This document shows, piece after piece, positions 42,576-51,406 of a stretch of 64,000 bases of DNA; position 1 is the first letter of the stretch; every line of letters starts with the position of its first letter. The stretch comes from an uncultured Paracoccaceae bacterium. GTDB lineage: Bacteria; Pseudomonadota; Alphaproteobacteria; Rhodobacterales; Rhodobacteraceae. The position numbers and the translations under genes were made by a program. The stretch is from contig CANMMF010000001.1 of NCBI GenBank assembly GCA_947498985.1, forward strand, positions 612,943 to 676,942. Direction: 5' to 3'. The notes under the pieces are model-generated. The model worked only from the letters and a program-made list of their open reading frames with translations. It was not told the origin of the DNA and did not search any database.

Positions 42576-43311
42576 TGACACTGAACGCCTGCGGGAAAAG
42601 CTCGCGGCCCTGGCGGCCAAACGCGGATTCCTTCTGCCGCATCACGGCGCGCTTGCGGCAGGCGCGCCAGAGGTCCACGCGGCCTATCTGCAGATGTATG
42701 ATGCGCTGACCGTGGCGCCGCGGGTGCTGAGCGCGCATGAGCGGGAATGCGTCTGGCTCGGCATCCTGGTTGCGATCGAGGAACATGTGGGCACGCACCA
42801 TCTGGAACTCTTCCGGCAGGCAGGCGGCACCGATGCCGAGGCCGAAGCGCTGATAGCCCTTGCCGGTCAGGCCGGGGCGCTCTCGGCCTTCCGGTTTGCC
42901 GCCGAGAGCTTTCCCGACCACCTGCCCGCGCTCGATCCCGCGCAAGCTTACGCGCGCAGCATCGCCGCCTTGCGGGGTCCGCTGTCGGACAGCACCGTGC
43001 ATTTGGCCTTGCTCGCCGTTCAGGCCGCGCGCGGCGATCATCCCGGCGTGGCGCATCATCTGCGCGCGGGGTATGCGGCGCGGCTCGCCGAAGAGGCGAT
43101 GGTCGAGGCGCTCAGCTACCTGATCTGGCCGTGCGGTGTGAACTGCTTTCTCGAGGCGTGCGAGGTCTGGCACGGCCTGATGCAATCCGGTGAGGTCACC
43201 CCGTCGGAGCGTTTTGCCGTCTGGCGCGATCTGCCGGGGCAAGGGGCCTATGACACGCAGAAGGGAACGCGCGTTGCGGGGTTTGGCGAAGGGCCGGATC
43301 AGAGCGCCTGA
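42568..43311 (+). CDS. Second AhpD-like/CMD-fold paralogue, no redox cysteines
   Basis: 247 residues from the ATG at 42568, ten bases after GGGAGGG (an ATG at 42559 lies too close to that site). It shares LREKLAALAAKRGFLLPHHG and ECVWLGILVAIEEHVGTHH with the preceding protein, so the pair arose by duplication. The AhpD Cys pair is again missing. The stop codon lies inside copy B of the intergenic repeat. The two proteins likely form a heteromer; role unknown. Confidence 0.8.
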   Translation: MNDDTERLREKLAALAAKRGFLLPHHGALAAGAPEVHAAYLQMYDALTVAPRVLSAHERECVWLGILVAIEEHVGTHHLELFRQAGGTDAEAEALIALAGQAGALSAFRFAAESFPDHLPALDPAQAYARSIAALRGPLSDSTVHLALLAVQAARGDHPGVAHHLRAGYAARLAEEAMVEALSYLIWPCGVNCFLEACEVWHGLMQSGEVTPSERFAVWRDLPGQGAYDTQKGTRVAGFGEGPDQSA

Positions 43312-43404
43312 CGAAATACCTGACAGACCGCGTATCACGGAACGCGTTGAATCCTTGATTTCAGGCAGCGTTGCGTGATGCGGGTTTTTCGCATAGCGCT
43401 TCAG
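43304..43404. repeat. Dispersed intergenic repeat, copy B
   Basis: Same element as 30724-30829: GCGCCTGACGAAATACCTGA block, variable centre, TTGAATCCTTGATTTCAGGC block, then GGGTTTTTCGCAT. It begins with the last codons of the upstream gene (stop TGA inside the block) and ends 16 bases before the convergent GntR gene. Confidence 0.75.
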
Positions 43405-43419
43405 CCTGCCGATGCCGCA

Positions 43420-44187
43420 TCAGAGCACGGTCTGCGACGGGCGCCAGAGCGTGCCATCCGGCCCGTTGCTCAGTGTCAGGTCCAGTTCAAACTCGTACAT
43501 GTCGGGCCGGTAGAGCGCACGGATCCGCTCAATGGCGCTGCCTTCCTCGTCGCGGACCACGCGTTTGATCGACAGCAGCGGCGCGCCGATGTCGACCTCC
43601 AGCAGCGTTGCCACGGTGTGATCCGCGGCGCTGGCCGACACCCGCTGTCCTGCCCCTCCAATCTTGACGCCCGCCATCTCGATCAGCCGCAGCAGCGGCG
43701 TTTCGGCCAGATCTCCGGCGTCGAAGGTGCGACCGATATCCTCGCGGACATAGGTCTCTGCATAGGAAAACGGGGTGCCCTTGAGACTGCGCAGCCGCAC
43801 GGCCCGCTGCGCCACCGTGCCCGGCCGGGTCCCCATGTCGTGCGCGACATCCGGGGGTGTCGGCGCATAGTCGAACTCGAGCACCTGCACCTGAGTGGCC
43901 AGACCCATCGCCAGCAGGTTCTCCACCAGACCGGTGACATCCGCCTGCACCGCGCTCGGACTTGCGGGCGGGCGCGCAAAGGTGCCGCGTCCGCGCTGGC
44001 GCAGGATCAGCCCTTCGCGCTCCAGATGCTCAAGCGTCTTGCGCAAGGTGACGCGCGAGACCGAAAAGGACCGGGCCAGCTCCAGCTCGCTGGGCATCGG
44101 GACAGCCGGGTCGAATCGATGGCTGAGGATCTGTTCGCGCAGCACGAGGTAGATCCGGTGGTAAAGCGGCGTTGGATCTGCATGCAT
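43420..44187 (-). CDS. GntR family transcriptional regulator (HutC/UTRA type)
   Basis: 255 residues. Winged-helix domain ~6-70 (LYHRIYLVLREQILSHRFD, PSELELARSFSVSRVTLRKT, RQRGRGTFAR) followed by a UTRA effector domain (~85-245). The ATG at 44187 is chosen because GAAGGA lies 9 bases upstream; an ATG three codons earlier overlaps that site. Divergent from the acyl-CoA synthetase gene with two inverted repeats between, so it probably represses that operon until a pathway metabolite binds. Confidence 0.93.
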   Translation of the reverse strand: MHADPTPLYHRIYLVLREQILSHRFDPAVPMPSELELARSFSVSRVTLRKTLEHLEREGLILRQRGRGTFARPPASPSAVQADVTGLVENLLAMGLATQVQVLEFDYAPTPPDVAHDMGTRPGTVAQRAVRLRSLKGTPFSYAETYVREDIGRTFDAGDLAETPLLRLIEMAGVKIGGAGQRVSASAADHTVATLLEVDIGAPLLSIKRVVRDEEGSAIERIRALYRPDMYEFELDLTLSNGPDGTLWRPSQTVL

Positions 44188-44283
44188 GACCGTCATCCTT
44201 CGGCACCCGCCGATATTCCCGGCGTTATCGCGGAAGATGCGCCCGGACTCCACCGCTTCGGCAAAAACATGTTGCAAAGGTAT

Positions 44284-44328
44284 TAAAGTGTAGTCAACTT
44301 TACAATCAGACCTGGTGGACTGGTCTGA
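44284..44328. promoter_or_regulatory. Two inverted repeats, candidate GntR operators
   Basis: TAAAGT-N7-ACTTTA (44284-44302) and TCAGACC-N9-GGTCTGA (44306-44328), both perfect, lie side by side between the divergent GntR and acyl-CoA synthetase genes. Position and spacing suit GntR dimers. Confidence 0.55.
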
Positions 44329-44373
44329 ACCGGCACGATCAGGGCGCGCGCATGCGCGGTGGGGAGGATCCGG

Positions 44374-46500
44374 ATGCCAACGGCCACAAGACCGTCAGAT
44401 CTGGCACGCGCCTTGTTTGCGCCGCGCGGCGTCGCCCTTGTCGGCGCGTCGTCCAACCCGGCAAGGAACACGGCCCGGCCCTTGCGGTATCTGCGCAAGC
44501 ACGGCTTTGGCGGGCAGATCTATCCGATCAACCCGGCCGCGACCGAGATCGACGGCCTACGCTGCTTTGCCAGCCTGCAGGAGGTGCCGCATCCGGTGGA
44601 CCATGCCTTTGTGATGGTCGCGGCGGACCGGGTGGCCGAGGCGGTGCAGGCCTGCGCGGAAAAGGGCATTGCCTGCGCGACCATCCTCAGCGACGGGTTT
44701 GCCGAAGCGGGCGCGGAAGGACAAGCCCGAGAACGGGCGCTGGCGGCGGCAAAGGGCGACACGCGCCTGCTTGGGCCCAATTCCATCGGGGTCATCGACA
44801 CACGCGGCTTCGCCTGCAGCGCCAACGCGGCGCTGGAGATGGCGGAACTGCCGCGCGGCGGCTACGGCGTGATCTCACAAAGCGGCAGCATGATCGGGGC
44901 GCTCATGTCGCAGGGCGCGGCGCGCGGCATCGGTTTTTCGAGCCTCGTGTCGGTGGGCAACGAAAGCGATCTGAGCGTCGGCGAGGTCGGCACCCTGATG
45001 CTCGAAGACCCGCGCTGCACCGCGATCCTGCTGTTTCTCGAATCGATCCGCGACCGGCACGCGCTGGCTGATCTCGCCCGACGGGCCGAGGTCGCGGGCA
45101 AACCGGTTCTGGCCTACAAGCTCGGGCGCTCCGAGGCCGGACAAGCGCTGGCCGCCACACATACCGGCGCGCTCTCCGGTGACGATGCCACAGCCGATGC
45201 GCTGCTCTCGCATCTGGGCATCGCGCGGGTGCGCATCTTTGAGACGCTCTTTGAAGCGCCGCCTCTTTTCATCGCAGCCGCGCCGCCGGGTGGCACGCGC
45301 GTCGCGGTGGTCACCACCACCGGCGGCGGTGGTGCGATGGTTGTCGATGCGGTCGCGTCGGGCGGCCTGCAGATCGCCGAAAGCCTGCCGGAGGTGCAGC
45401 GGATCCTGTCGGCGCACGGCGTCGCGGGTGGCGATGGCGGGCTGATCGACCTCACGCTGGCGGGCACGCAGCCGGATCTGGTGCGCAGCGTGCTCGATGC
45501 GTTGATCGCCTCGGACCAGGTCGATGCGGTGGTCATGGTCATCGGCTCCTCCTCGCTATTCCACCCCGAGCTAGCGGTGGCCCCGCTGCAGGGCTTTGCC
45601 GGGGGCGCCAAGCCGTTTGGCGCCTATCTGGTTCCGGCGGCAGAGGAGTCGCGCCGCATGCTGACCGCCGAAGGGATCGCGGTCTTCCGAACCGCGGAAT
45701 CCTGCGCCGAAGGCTTGCGCGCGCGGCTCCTGCGGCACCCGCCGGGGCGGGAGCTGCCGGCGGATCGCGATCTCTGTGCCAAACTGCAGTCTGCACTGGA
45801 GAAGAGCGGCGGCGGGACACTGGACGAAGTGGCGTCGCGCGAGATCTGCGCGCTGCTGGGCGTTCACGGACCACAAGGCGCCTGCGCCAGCACGGCGCAA
45901 GAGGCGCAGCGGATCCACGCGGATCTGCAGGCCCCGGTCGCGCTCAAGATCGTGTCGCCGGATATCGCGCATAAATCCGATACCGGCGGCCTGATCCTGG
46001 ATGTCGAACGTCCCGGCGCGGTGGCCCGCGGGTTCGATACCCTGATGCAGAGCCAGGCGCAGGCGCACCCGACCGCACGGCTGCGCGGCGTGTTTGTGCA
46101 GGAAATGGCCAGCGGCGTTGCCGAGGCGCTGCTGGGCTACCGCAACGATCCTCAGCTGGGCCCGATGGTGATGCTTGGCGCTGGCGGTGTCCTGGCCGAG
46201 ATCCTTGACGACACCGCGATGCGGGTGGCGCCGGTCGATCTGGCCACGGCGCAGGGCATGATTGACGAGGTTCGGTTTCTGCGCACGGCACGCGGCTATC
46301 GCGGCAAGCCCGTTGGCGATCTCGATGCGCTGGCGCAGGCCATTGTCGCGTTCTCGCAGCTGGCGCAGTGCGCGACGGTGACCGAGGCAGAGATCAACCC
46401 GCTGCTGATCGGTGCCGAAGGCGAGGGTGTGCTGGCACTCGACGCTTTGGTTGTTGCGGAGCCGGGTTTGCCGGTCGCCGATGCGCGGAGGGCGGTATGA
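44374..46500 (+). CDS. NDP-forming acyl-CoA synthetase (acetate-CoA ligase family)
   Basis: 708 residues, alpha and beta parts fused. CoA-binding Rossmann domain at the N-terminus (VALVGASSNPARN), succinyl-CoA-ligase-like domain with the phosphohistidine in AATHTGALSG (H263), and a C-terminal ATP-grasp (LKIVSPDIAHKSDTGGLIL, LRGVFVQEMASG). It makes an acyl-CoA from acid, CoA and ATP with ADP release. The ATG at 44374 is supported by GGAGG 6 bases upstream. First gene of the plus-strand operon with the CoA transferase and racemase-like genes; acid substrate unknown. Confidence 0.92.
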   Translation: MPTATRPSDLARALFAPRGVALVGASSNPARNTARPLRYLRKHGFGGQIYPINPAATEIDGLRCFASLQEVPHPVDHAFVMVAADRVAEAVQACAEKGIACATILSDGFAEAGAEGQARERALAAAKGDTRLLGPNSIGVIDTRGFACSANAALEMAELPRGGYGVISQSGSMIGALMSQGAARGIGFSSLVSVGNESDLSVGEVGTLMLEDPRCTAILLFLESIRDRHALADLARRAEVAGKPVLAYKLGRSEAGQALAATHTGALSGDDATADALLSHLGIARVRIFETLFEAPPLFIAAAPPGGTRVAVVTTTGGGGAMVVDAVASGGLQIAESLPEVQRILSAHGVAGGDGGLIDLTLAGTQPDLVRSVLDALIASDQVDAVVMVIGSSSLFHPELAVAPLQGFAGGAKPFGAYLVPAAEESRRMLTAEGIAVFRTAESCAEGLRARLLRHPPGRELPADRDLCAKLQSALEKSGGGTLDEVASREICALLGVHGPQGACASTAQEAQRIHADLQAPVALKIVSPDIAHKSDTGGLILDVERPGAVARGFDTLMQSQAQAHPTARLRGVFVQEMASGVAEALLGYRNDPQLGPMVMLGAGGVLAEILDDTAMRVAPVDLATAQGMIDEVRFLRTARGYRGKPVGDLDALAQAIVAFSQLAQCATVTEAEINPLLIGAEGEGVLALDALVVAEPGLPVADARRAV

Positions 46501-46537
46501 AGAAGCCTTCCGTTCCCACAGGCCTGGCGGTGACGCC

Positions 46538-47701
46538 ATGACATCATCCGGAAAAGGCCCGCTTGCCGGTCTGAGGATCGTGGAAAGCACCGCCTTCATC
46601 GCGGCACCTCTGGCGACGATGAGCCTCGCGCAGCTTGGCGCTGAGGTGATCCGGCTCGATCCGCCGGAAGGCGGGCTGGATTATCGCCGCTGGCCGCTGG
46701 CCCCGTCCGGCGCCAGCCTCTACTGGACCATGCTCAACCGTGGCAAGCGGTTGGTCACGGCGGATCTGCGCACCAGCGCCGGTCGTGATATCGCCGCGGA
46801 TCTGATCGATGACGGTCACGACGGCGGGGGCATCTTTGTGACCAACCTGCCGACGCGCGGCGTTCTGACCCCGGAGGTGCTGCTGAAGCGCCGCCCCGAC
46901 GCCATAGTCGTCACGCTCGACGGCAGCCCGGACGGCGCGTCGGCCATCGACTACACCGTGCACGCGGCCTGCGGCGCGGCGATGATGACCGGCGATCCGG
47001 ATCGGACCGGCCCGGTTAACAATGCGGTGCCCTATTGGGACGTCATCGCCGGGCGCACGCTGGCGATGGGCCTGCTTGCGGCAGAGCTCGACCGTCGCCG
47101 CAGCGGGCGCGGCCAGCATATGGCGCTCAGCCTCATGGACGTGGCGATGGAGACCATGACCAATCTCGGCATCAGCGCCGAGGCCGAGCTGACCGGCGCG
47201 CCGAGACCGCGGCAGGGCAACTGGGTCTATGGCAGTTTCGGGCGCGATTTCGCGACCGGTTGCGGGCGTTGGTTCATTGTGGTCGCGGTCACCAAAAAGC
47301 AATGGCGCGCGCTTGTGCAGGCCATGGAACTGACCGGGGAGATGGCCGCCCTGGCAGAGGCGCACTCGGCGGATCTGGAGGACGAACACAGCCGCTTTGA
47401 GCTTCGCGATCCGATCGGCGCGTTGATCCAGCGCTGGGCGTCGGCGCGGGACCTCGCTGCTGTGGCGTCGGCGTTTGACGGGGCCTCTGTCTGCTGGAGC
47501 CCCTATCGCGACAGCGCCCAGATGCTGGCGGAAGACCCGCGCGCCAGCCTGGCCAACCCGCTGTTTCAGCGCCGGGCGCATCCCGGAGTGCCGGAGGTTC
47601 TGACCACACGATCCCCGATCCGCCTGTCGAACCACCCCGACCTTGAAAGTGGCGTGGCCCCGGCGCCCGGCCGCATGCCGGAGAAGGAACAGGCATCATG
47701 A
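46538..47701 (+). CDS. CaiB/BaiF family CoA transferase (2-methylfumaryl-CoA isomerase-like)
   Basis: 387 residues. Class III CoA transferase fold: LAGLRIVESTAFIAAPLATM, SLAQLGAEVIRLDPP and RRRSGRGQHMALSLMDVA. The order of motifs, especially LDYRRWPL, LNRGKR, DYTVHAACG and GSFGRDFATG, resembles 2-methylfumaryl-CoA isomerase (Mct) as I recall it more than formyl-CoA transferase. It may therefore move CoA within or between C4-C5 dicarboxylates. It overlaps the next gene by 4 bases. The assignment beyond the family is tentative. Confidence 0.85.
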   Translation: MTSSGKGPLAGLRIVESTAFIAAPLATMSLAQLGAEVIRLDPPEGGLDYRRWPLAPSGASLYWTMLNRGKRLVTADLRTSAGRDIAADLIDDGHDGGGIFVTNLPTRGVLTPEVLLKRRPDAIVVTLDGSPDGASAIDYTVHAACGAAMMTGDPDRTGPVNNAVPYWDVIAGRTLAMGLLAAELDRRRSGRGQHMALSLMDVAMETMTNLGISAEAELTGAPRPRQGNWVYGSFGRDFATGCGRWFIVVAVTKKQWRALVQAMELTGEMAALAEAHSADLEDEHSRFELRDPIGALIQRWASARDLAAVASAFDGASVCWSPYRDSAQMLAEDPRASLANPLFQRRAHPGVPEVLTTRSPIRLSNHPDLESGVAPAPGRMPEKEQAS

Positions 47702-48462
47702 CGGAATACGCACCAAAAGGGCTTTTCGGCCTGCTGACCCCACAGGCCAACACCACCGCCGAGCTGGAAGTGCAGCTGCTCTGCCCGCCCGGCTTTGCCG
47801 CGCTGACCGCGCGTCTGACCAGCGATCAGCCGACGATGGAGGACCGGCTGATCGACTATGTCGACCGGATGGACAGCTGCATCGACAGGTTCGCCAATGC
47901 TCCCATCGGTGCCGTCGGGTTCGCCTGCACCGGCGCCTCCTATCTCGTTGATGCCGCACAGGAACAAAAACGGCTGGCCGAGATTGCCGACCGGCGCGCG
48001 TTTCCGGTGATCACCGCGGCGCAGGCAATCACCGACGCGCTCCGAAGCCTTGGCGCGCAGCGGATCGGCGTGGTCTCGCCTTACGGCGACACTCTGCACG
48101 ACGCGGGCATGCGGTTCTGGCAGGCGCGCGGCTTCCGGATTGGCCCGGTCGCGCGGTTGGCCGGTCAGGAGGCCTCCTTCCATCCGATCTATGCCCTGTC
48201 CGGCAATGCCGCGGGAGAGGCGCTGGCGGCGCTCGATACCAGCGATGTCGATGCGGTGGTGATCCTCGGCACCGGGCTTGCGACGCTGGGCGCGCTTCTG
48301 GATCGTCCCGACCCCGCGATGCCGGTCCTGACGCCAAACCTCGCCCTGGTCTGGTCGATGGTCACGGCTGTCACGGGCACGGAGCGGTCGTCCGACACGC
48401 TGGCGCCCTGGCTCGATGGCAGCGGATGGGCGGGCCGCTATCGCGAAAGAACCGGCCTGTGA
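47698..48462 (+). CDS. Asp/Glu racemase superfamily protein (maleate isomerase/arylmalonate decarboxylase type)
   Basis: 254 residues. Begins KGLFGLLTPQANTTAELE, with the first catalytic Cys in GFACTGASYL. The region of the second Cys reads VVILGTGLATLG, so the usual Cys pair of racemases and maleate isomerases is incomplete. A one-Cys mechanism, as in arylmalonate decarboxylase (where the Cys is the other one), is possible but unproven. It is translationally coupled to the CoA transferase gene (ATGA), placing it in the same organic-acid pathway. Confidence 0.82.
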   Translation: MTEYAPKGLFGLLTPQANTTAELEVQLLCPPGFAALTARLTSDQPTMEDRLIDYVDRMDSCIDRFANAPIGAVGFACTGASYLVDAAQEQKRLAEIADRRAFPVITAAQAITDALRSLGAQRIGVVSPYGDTLHDAGMRFWQARGFRIGPVARLAGQEASFHPIYALSGNAAGEALAALDTSDVDAVVILGTGLATLGALLDRPDPAMPVLTPNLALVWSMVTAVTGTERSSDTLAPWLDGSGWAGRYRERTGL

Positions 48463-48710
48463 GCGCGCAGCACCAGCATCGCCCCGGCGAAACCGACGAT
48501 CAGCGCAGCCCAGCCCAGCGGGCCGGTGCGGTCCCTGTTGAGCAGGCTGGCCAGCAGCAGCGTGAAAGCGGATGTGGTGACGTTGATCGCGGTCACGGTG
48601 ACCAGCGGGAGCGTGCGCGTCGGGTGGTAAATGCAGGCCATGATCGAGATCGCGACCGCCGCGTGCACCGCATGGGCCCGCAGGTCGGAGCCACCCTCAC
48701 CGCGCGCCAT
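48438..48710 (-). pseudogene. Remnant of an EamA transporter
   Basis: 90 codons with two hydrophobic helices reading LPLVTVTAINVTTSAFTLLL and GPLGWAALIVGFAGAMLVLR, which match the last helices of an EamA repeat (compare the intact transporter at 40429). A working protein needs about ten helices, and nothing upstream on this strand continues the match, so this is a decayed fragment. It overlaps the 3' end of the racemase-like gene by 25 bases. Confidence 0.55.
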
Positions 48711-48959
48711 CGGAGCGCCCCCGCCTCGGCGTCCTGCAGAGCCGCGTCACACGCGAGGACCGTTCGACCGGATGGACCAGCCGGAGGCGCGCAAATCGAG
48801 TCTCCGCCGTTGAGGGATGTCCGGCAAGGCGGCACGTCCCTCCCTGTCCGGGAACCAAAAATTGCGCCAACAATACCGCTCTGCGGAACCGAGGACGCAT
48901 TTAGCGTTGAAATCGTCCCTGATTCTGCCACCATTATGGCCTGGACAGGGGGCGACTCG

Positions 48960-49775
48960 ATGACCGACCCGGAGCGCAACGTGCTGGACGAAGATATCGG
49001 GGCCATCGATGGCGGCTCTGACCGGCGCTTCATCACGGCGCTTGCGCGCGGCTTTGACATCCTGCGGGCGTTCAAGCCCGGCGCGGGCGCGCTCGGCAAC
49101 CAGGAGCTGTCGCGCGCCACGGGCATTCCCAAGGCGACGGTCACCCGCCTGACCCACACGCTGGCCGAGCTTGGCTACCTCAGACATCTCAAGGCAGAGG
49201 GCAAATACGAGCCGACCGAGGCGATCCTCGCGCTGGGATTTTCGGTGCTCTCCAACCTCGTCGTGAGGCAGGTGGCCTACGACCCGATGATGGAGATGGC
49301 GCAGCAGCATGACGTGTCGGTTGGTCTGGCCGCGCGCGACCGGCTGAGCATGATCTTTGTCGATGTCTGCAAGAACCGCATGCTCTCGACCCTGCATCTT
49401 GAGGTCGGCTCGCGCGTACCGATGCCGACAACCGCGGTGGGGCGCGCGTTTCTGGCCGGTGTGCCCGCCGATGAGCGCGCGTTCTTTTTCCAGCGCTTCG
49501 AGGAGCGGCTGGGAGCTGAGGACTGGGCCGCGCTGCACCCGCGTGTGGAGGACGCCATCGCCCAGATCGAGGCGCGCGGCTTTTGCTACGTGGAGGACGA
49601 GTGGCACCGCGGCATGCGGGCGGTGGCGACGCCGCTGGTGGCGCGGGACCGCAACACGGTGATGTCGATGATGTGCGGCGCACCGGCCTTCCGGGTCACG
49701 CGCGAAAAGCTGGAAAAAGATCTCGGCCCGCGCCTTGTGCATCTGTGCGAGGGGCTCGCCCCCAGTTTGCGATAG
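48960..49775 (+). CDS. IclR family transcriptional regulator
   Basis: 271 residues from the ATG at 48960 (AGGGGG 7 bases upstream; an ATG 24 bases earlier is weaker). N-terminal winged helix (ALARGFDILRAFKPGAGALG, GIPKATVTRLTHTLAELGYL) and C-terminal IclR effector domain (~90-265). It is followed after 9 bases by the ThDP enzyme gene, so it is probably an operon with its target. Second regulator of this catabolic region besides GntR. Confidence 0.93.
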   Translation: MTDPERNVLDEDIGAIDGGSDRRFITALARGFDILRAFKPGAGALGNQELSRATGIPKATVTRLTHTLAELGYLRHLKAEGKYEPTEAILALGFSVLSNLVVRQVAYDPMMEMAQQHDVSVGLAARDRLSMIFVDVCKNRMLSTLHLEVGSRVPMPTTAVGRAFLAGVPADERAFFFQRFEERLGAEDWAALHPRVEDAIAQIEARGFCYVEDEWHRGMRAVATPLVARDRNTVMSMMCGAPAFRVTREKLEKDLGPRLVHLCEGLAPSLR

Positions 49776-49784
49776 CGAGGAGAC

Positions 49785-51398
49785 ATGGCCAGGACCGTGA
49801 CACGCGAGATGACCGTGGCGCAGCTGCTCATGCAGGCGCTGCATCGTCGCGGCACGCGTCGCGTCTACGGTGTGCCGGGGGGTGGCTCTTCGCTGGATCT
49901 TATTGCGGCGGCAGAGGCTTTGGGCATGCGCTTCGTGCTGACCCGGACGGAGAATGCGGGGGTGATGATGGCCGCCGCCGATGCCGATATCACGGGCGCG
50001 CCCGGTGCGGTGCTGACCACCAAGGGGCCGGGGCTGGCGCAGGCGATGAACGGGCTTGCGCATGCGGCGCTGGACCGTGCGCCGGTGGTCTGTATCACCG
50101 ACGGGTTTTCCGAGGTGCTGGCCGCTTACGTCACCCACCAGGTCTTTGATCAGGAAGGCATGAGCCGGCCGGTGGTGAAAGACTACAGCCGTCTGGAGAG
50201 GGACGATCCGGCCGCGGAGATCGAGCGTCTGATCGATCTGGCCTGCGCGCCCTGTCGAGGGCCGGTGCATATCGAACTGACCGGCGTGGCCGCCAAGCGC
50301 AGCGCGATGCCCGCCGACCCCGTGCCGGTTCAGGACCCACCGATGCCGTCGCTGGAGGCCGCCCGCGACTTGCTGGCCAGGGCCCGCCGCCCGGTTGTGA
50401 TCGCCGGGCTCGAGGCACGCGCGGCCCCTGGGGACGTGGTGGCGCTGGTCGAGGGGTTGGGCTGCCCGGTGCTGACAACCTACAAGGCCAAGGGCGTCGT
50501 GCCGGAGGCGCATCCGGCGCGGGTCGGGCTCTTTACCGGCGGTTCTGCAGAGGCACCGACGGTGGATCAGGCGGACCTGATCGTGCTTGTCGGAATGGAT
50601 CCGGTGGAACTGATCCTGCAGCCCTGGCGCTATGACGTGCCGGTGCTCGATATCGCCGAAACCCGGCACGTGCCGCATTACACCGAGCTTGCAGCCGGGG
50701 TCTACGGGCCTCTGACGCAGAGCCTGCAGGCGCTGTGCCCGCGTGACCGGGTCAGCAACCGGGCGAGCGACTGGGACCCGGCAGAGATCCGCGATCTGGC
50801 GCAGCGGATGCGCGCCGCCATCGGCTTTCCCGACGGCCCGTCCGTCACCCCGCAGAGCATTGTCGAGATGGCCGCGCGACATATGGGCGAAGCCCGGGTC
50901 ACCGTCGATGCAGGGGCACATATGCTGAGCGCGACGGGGTTCTGGCCCGCCGAGCAGCCCAACGATCTGCAGATCTCCAACGGGCTGGCCTCCATGGCCT
51001 TTGCGCTGCCCGCCGCGATCGCCACCGGGCTCGCCGATCCGTCGCGGCGCGTGATCGCTTTCACCGGTGATGGCGGGCTCAAGATGTGCGTCGGCGAACT
51101 CGCCACGGCGGTGCAATACGCAGTTCCCGTCACGGTGATCGTGTTCAACGACGGCGCGCTCACGATGATCGACCTCAAGCAACAGCAGCGGGGCCTGAAA
51201 AGCGCAGGCGTGCGCTGGCCGCGCACGGATTTTGCCGCTGTGGCCCGCGGCTTCGGCTGCGCCGCCTGGAGAGTCGAGACGGTCGAGGCCTATGAGGCCG
51301 CGCTGCAGGAGGCGGCAACAACACCCGGCCCGTCGCTGATCGACGTGGTGCTCGACCCCGGCGGCTATGCCGCGCAACTCAAAGCGATGAGGGGGTAG
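49785..51398 (+). CDS. Acetolactate-synthase-like ThDP-dependent enzyme
   Basis: 537 residues, three domains: ThDP-pyrimidine domain with the activating Glu in RTENAGVMMA (E56), central domain (~190-320), and ThDP-binding domain with GDGGLKMCVGELATAVQYAV ending VFND (from G428). The motifs are complete, so it should be active as a 2-oxoacid decarboxylase, carboligase or lyase. No small regulatory subunit is nearby, and it is unlike biosynthetic IlvB; a catabolic role (benzoylformate-decarboxylase-like) fits context. GAGGAG is close to the ATG (about 2 bases), so ATG 49809 is an alternative start. Confidence 0.88.
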   Translation: MARTVTREMTVAQLLMQALHRRGTRRVYGVPGGGSSLDLIAAAEALGMRFVLTRTENAGVMMAAADADITGAPGAVLTTKGPGLAQAMNGLAHAALDRAPVVCITDGFSEVLAAYVTHQVFDQEGMSRPVVKDYSRLERDDPAAEIERLIDLACAPCRGPVHIELTGVAAKRSAMPADPVPVQDPPMPSLEAARDLLARARRPVVIAGLEARAAPGDVVALVEGLGCPVLTTYKAKGVVPEAHPARVGLFTGGSAEAPTVDQADLIVLVGMDPVELILQPWRYDVPVLDIAETRHVPHYTELAAGVYGPLTQSLQALCPRDRVSNRASDWDPAEIRDLAQRMRAAIGFPDGPSVTPQSIVEMAARHMGEARVTVDAGAHMLSATGFWPAEQPNDLQISNGLASMAFALPAAIATGLADPSRRVIAFTGDGGLKMCVGELATAVQYAVPVTVIVFNDGALTMIDLKQQQRGLKSAGVRWPRTDFAAVARGFGCAAWRVETVEAYEAALQEAATTPGPSLIDVVLDPGGYAAQLKAMRG

Positions 51399-51406
51399 CG
51401 ATGCGC

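Noticed and set aside
41250..42620. Minus-strand frame containing a GLRGFEPPTPCSRSRC-like string
   Set aside because: That string is the familiar antisense translation of a tRNA gene (tRNA-Pro), not a protein.
48747..51377. Open frame of 876 codons on the minus strand
   Set aside because: Antisense to IclR and the ThDP enzyme; His/Arg/Gly-rich shadow.
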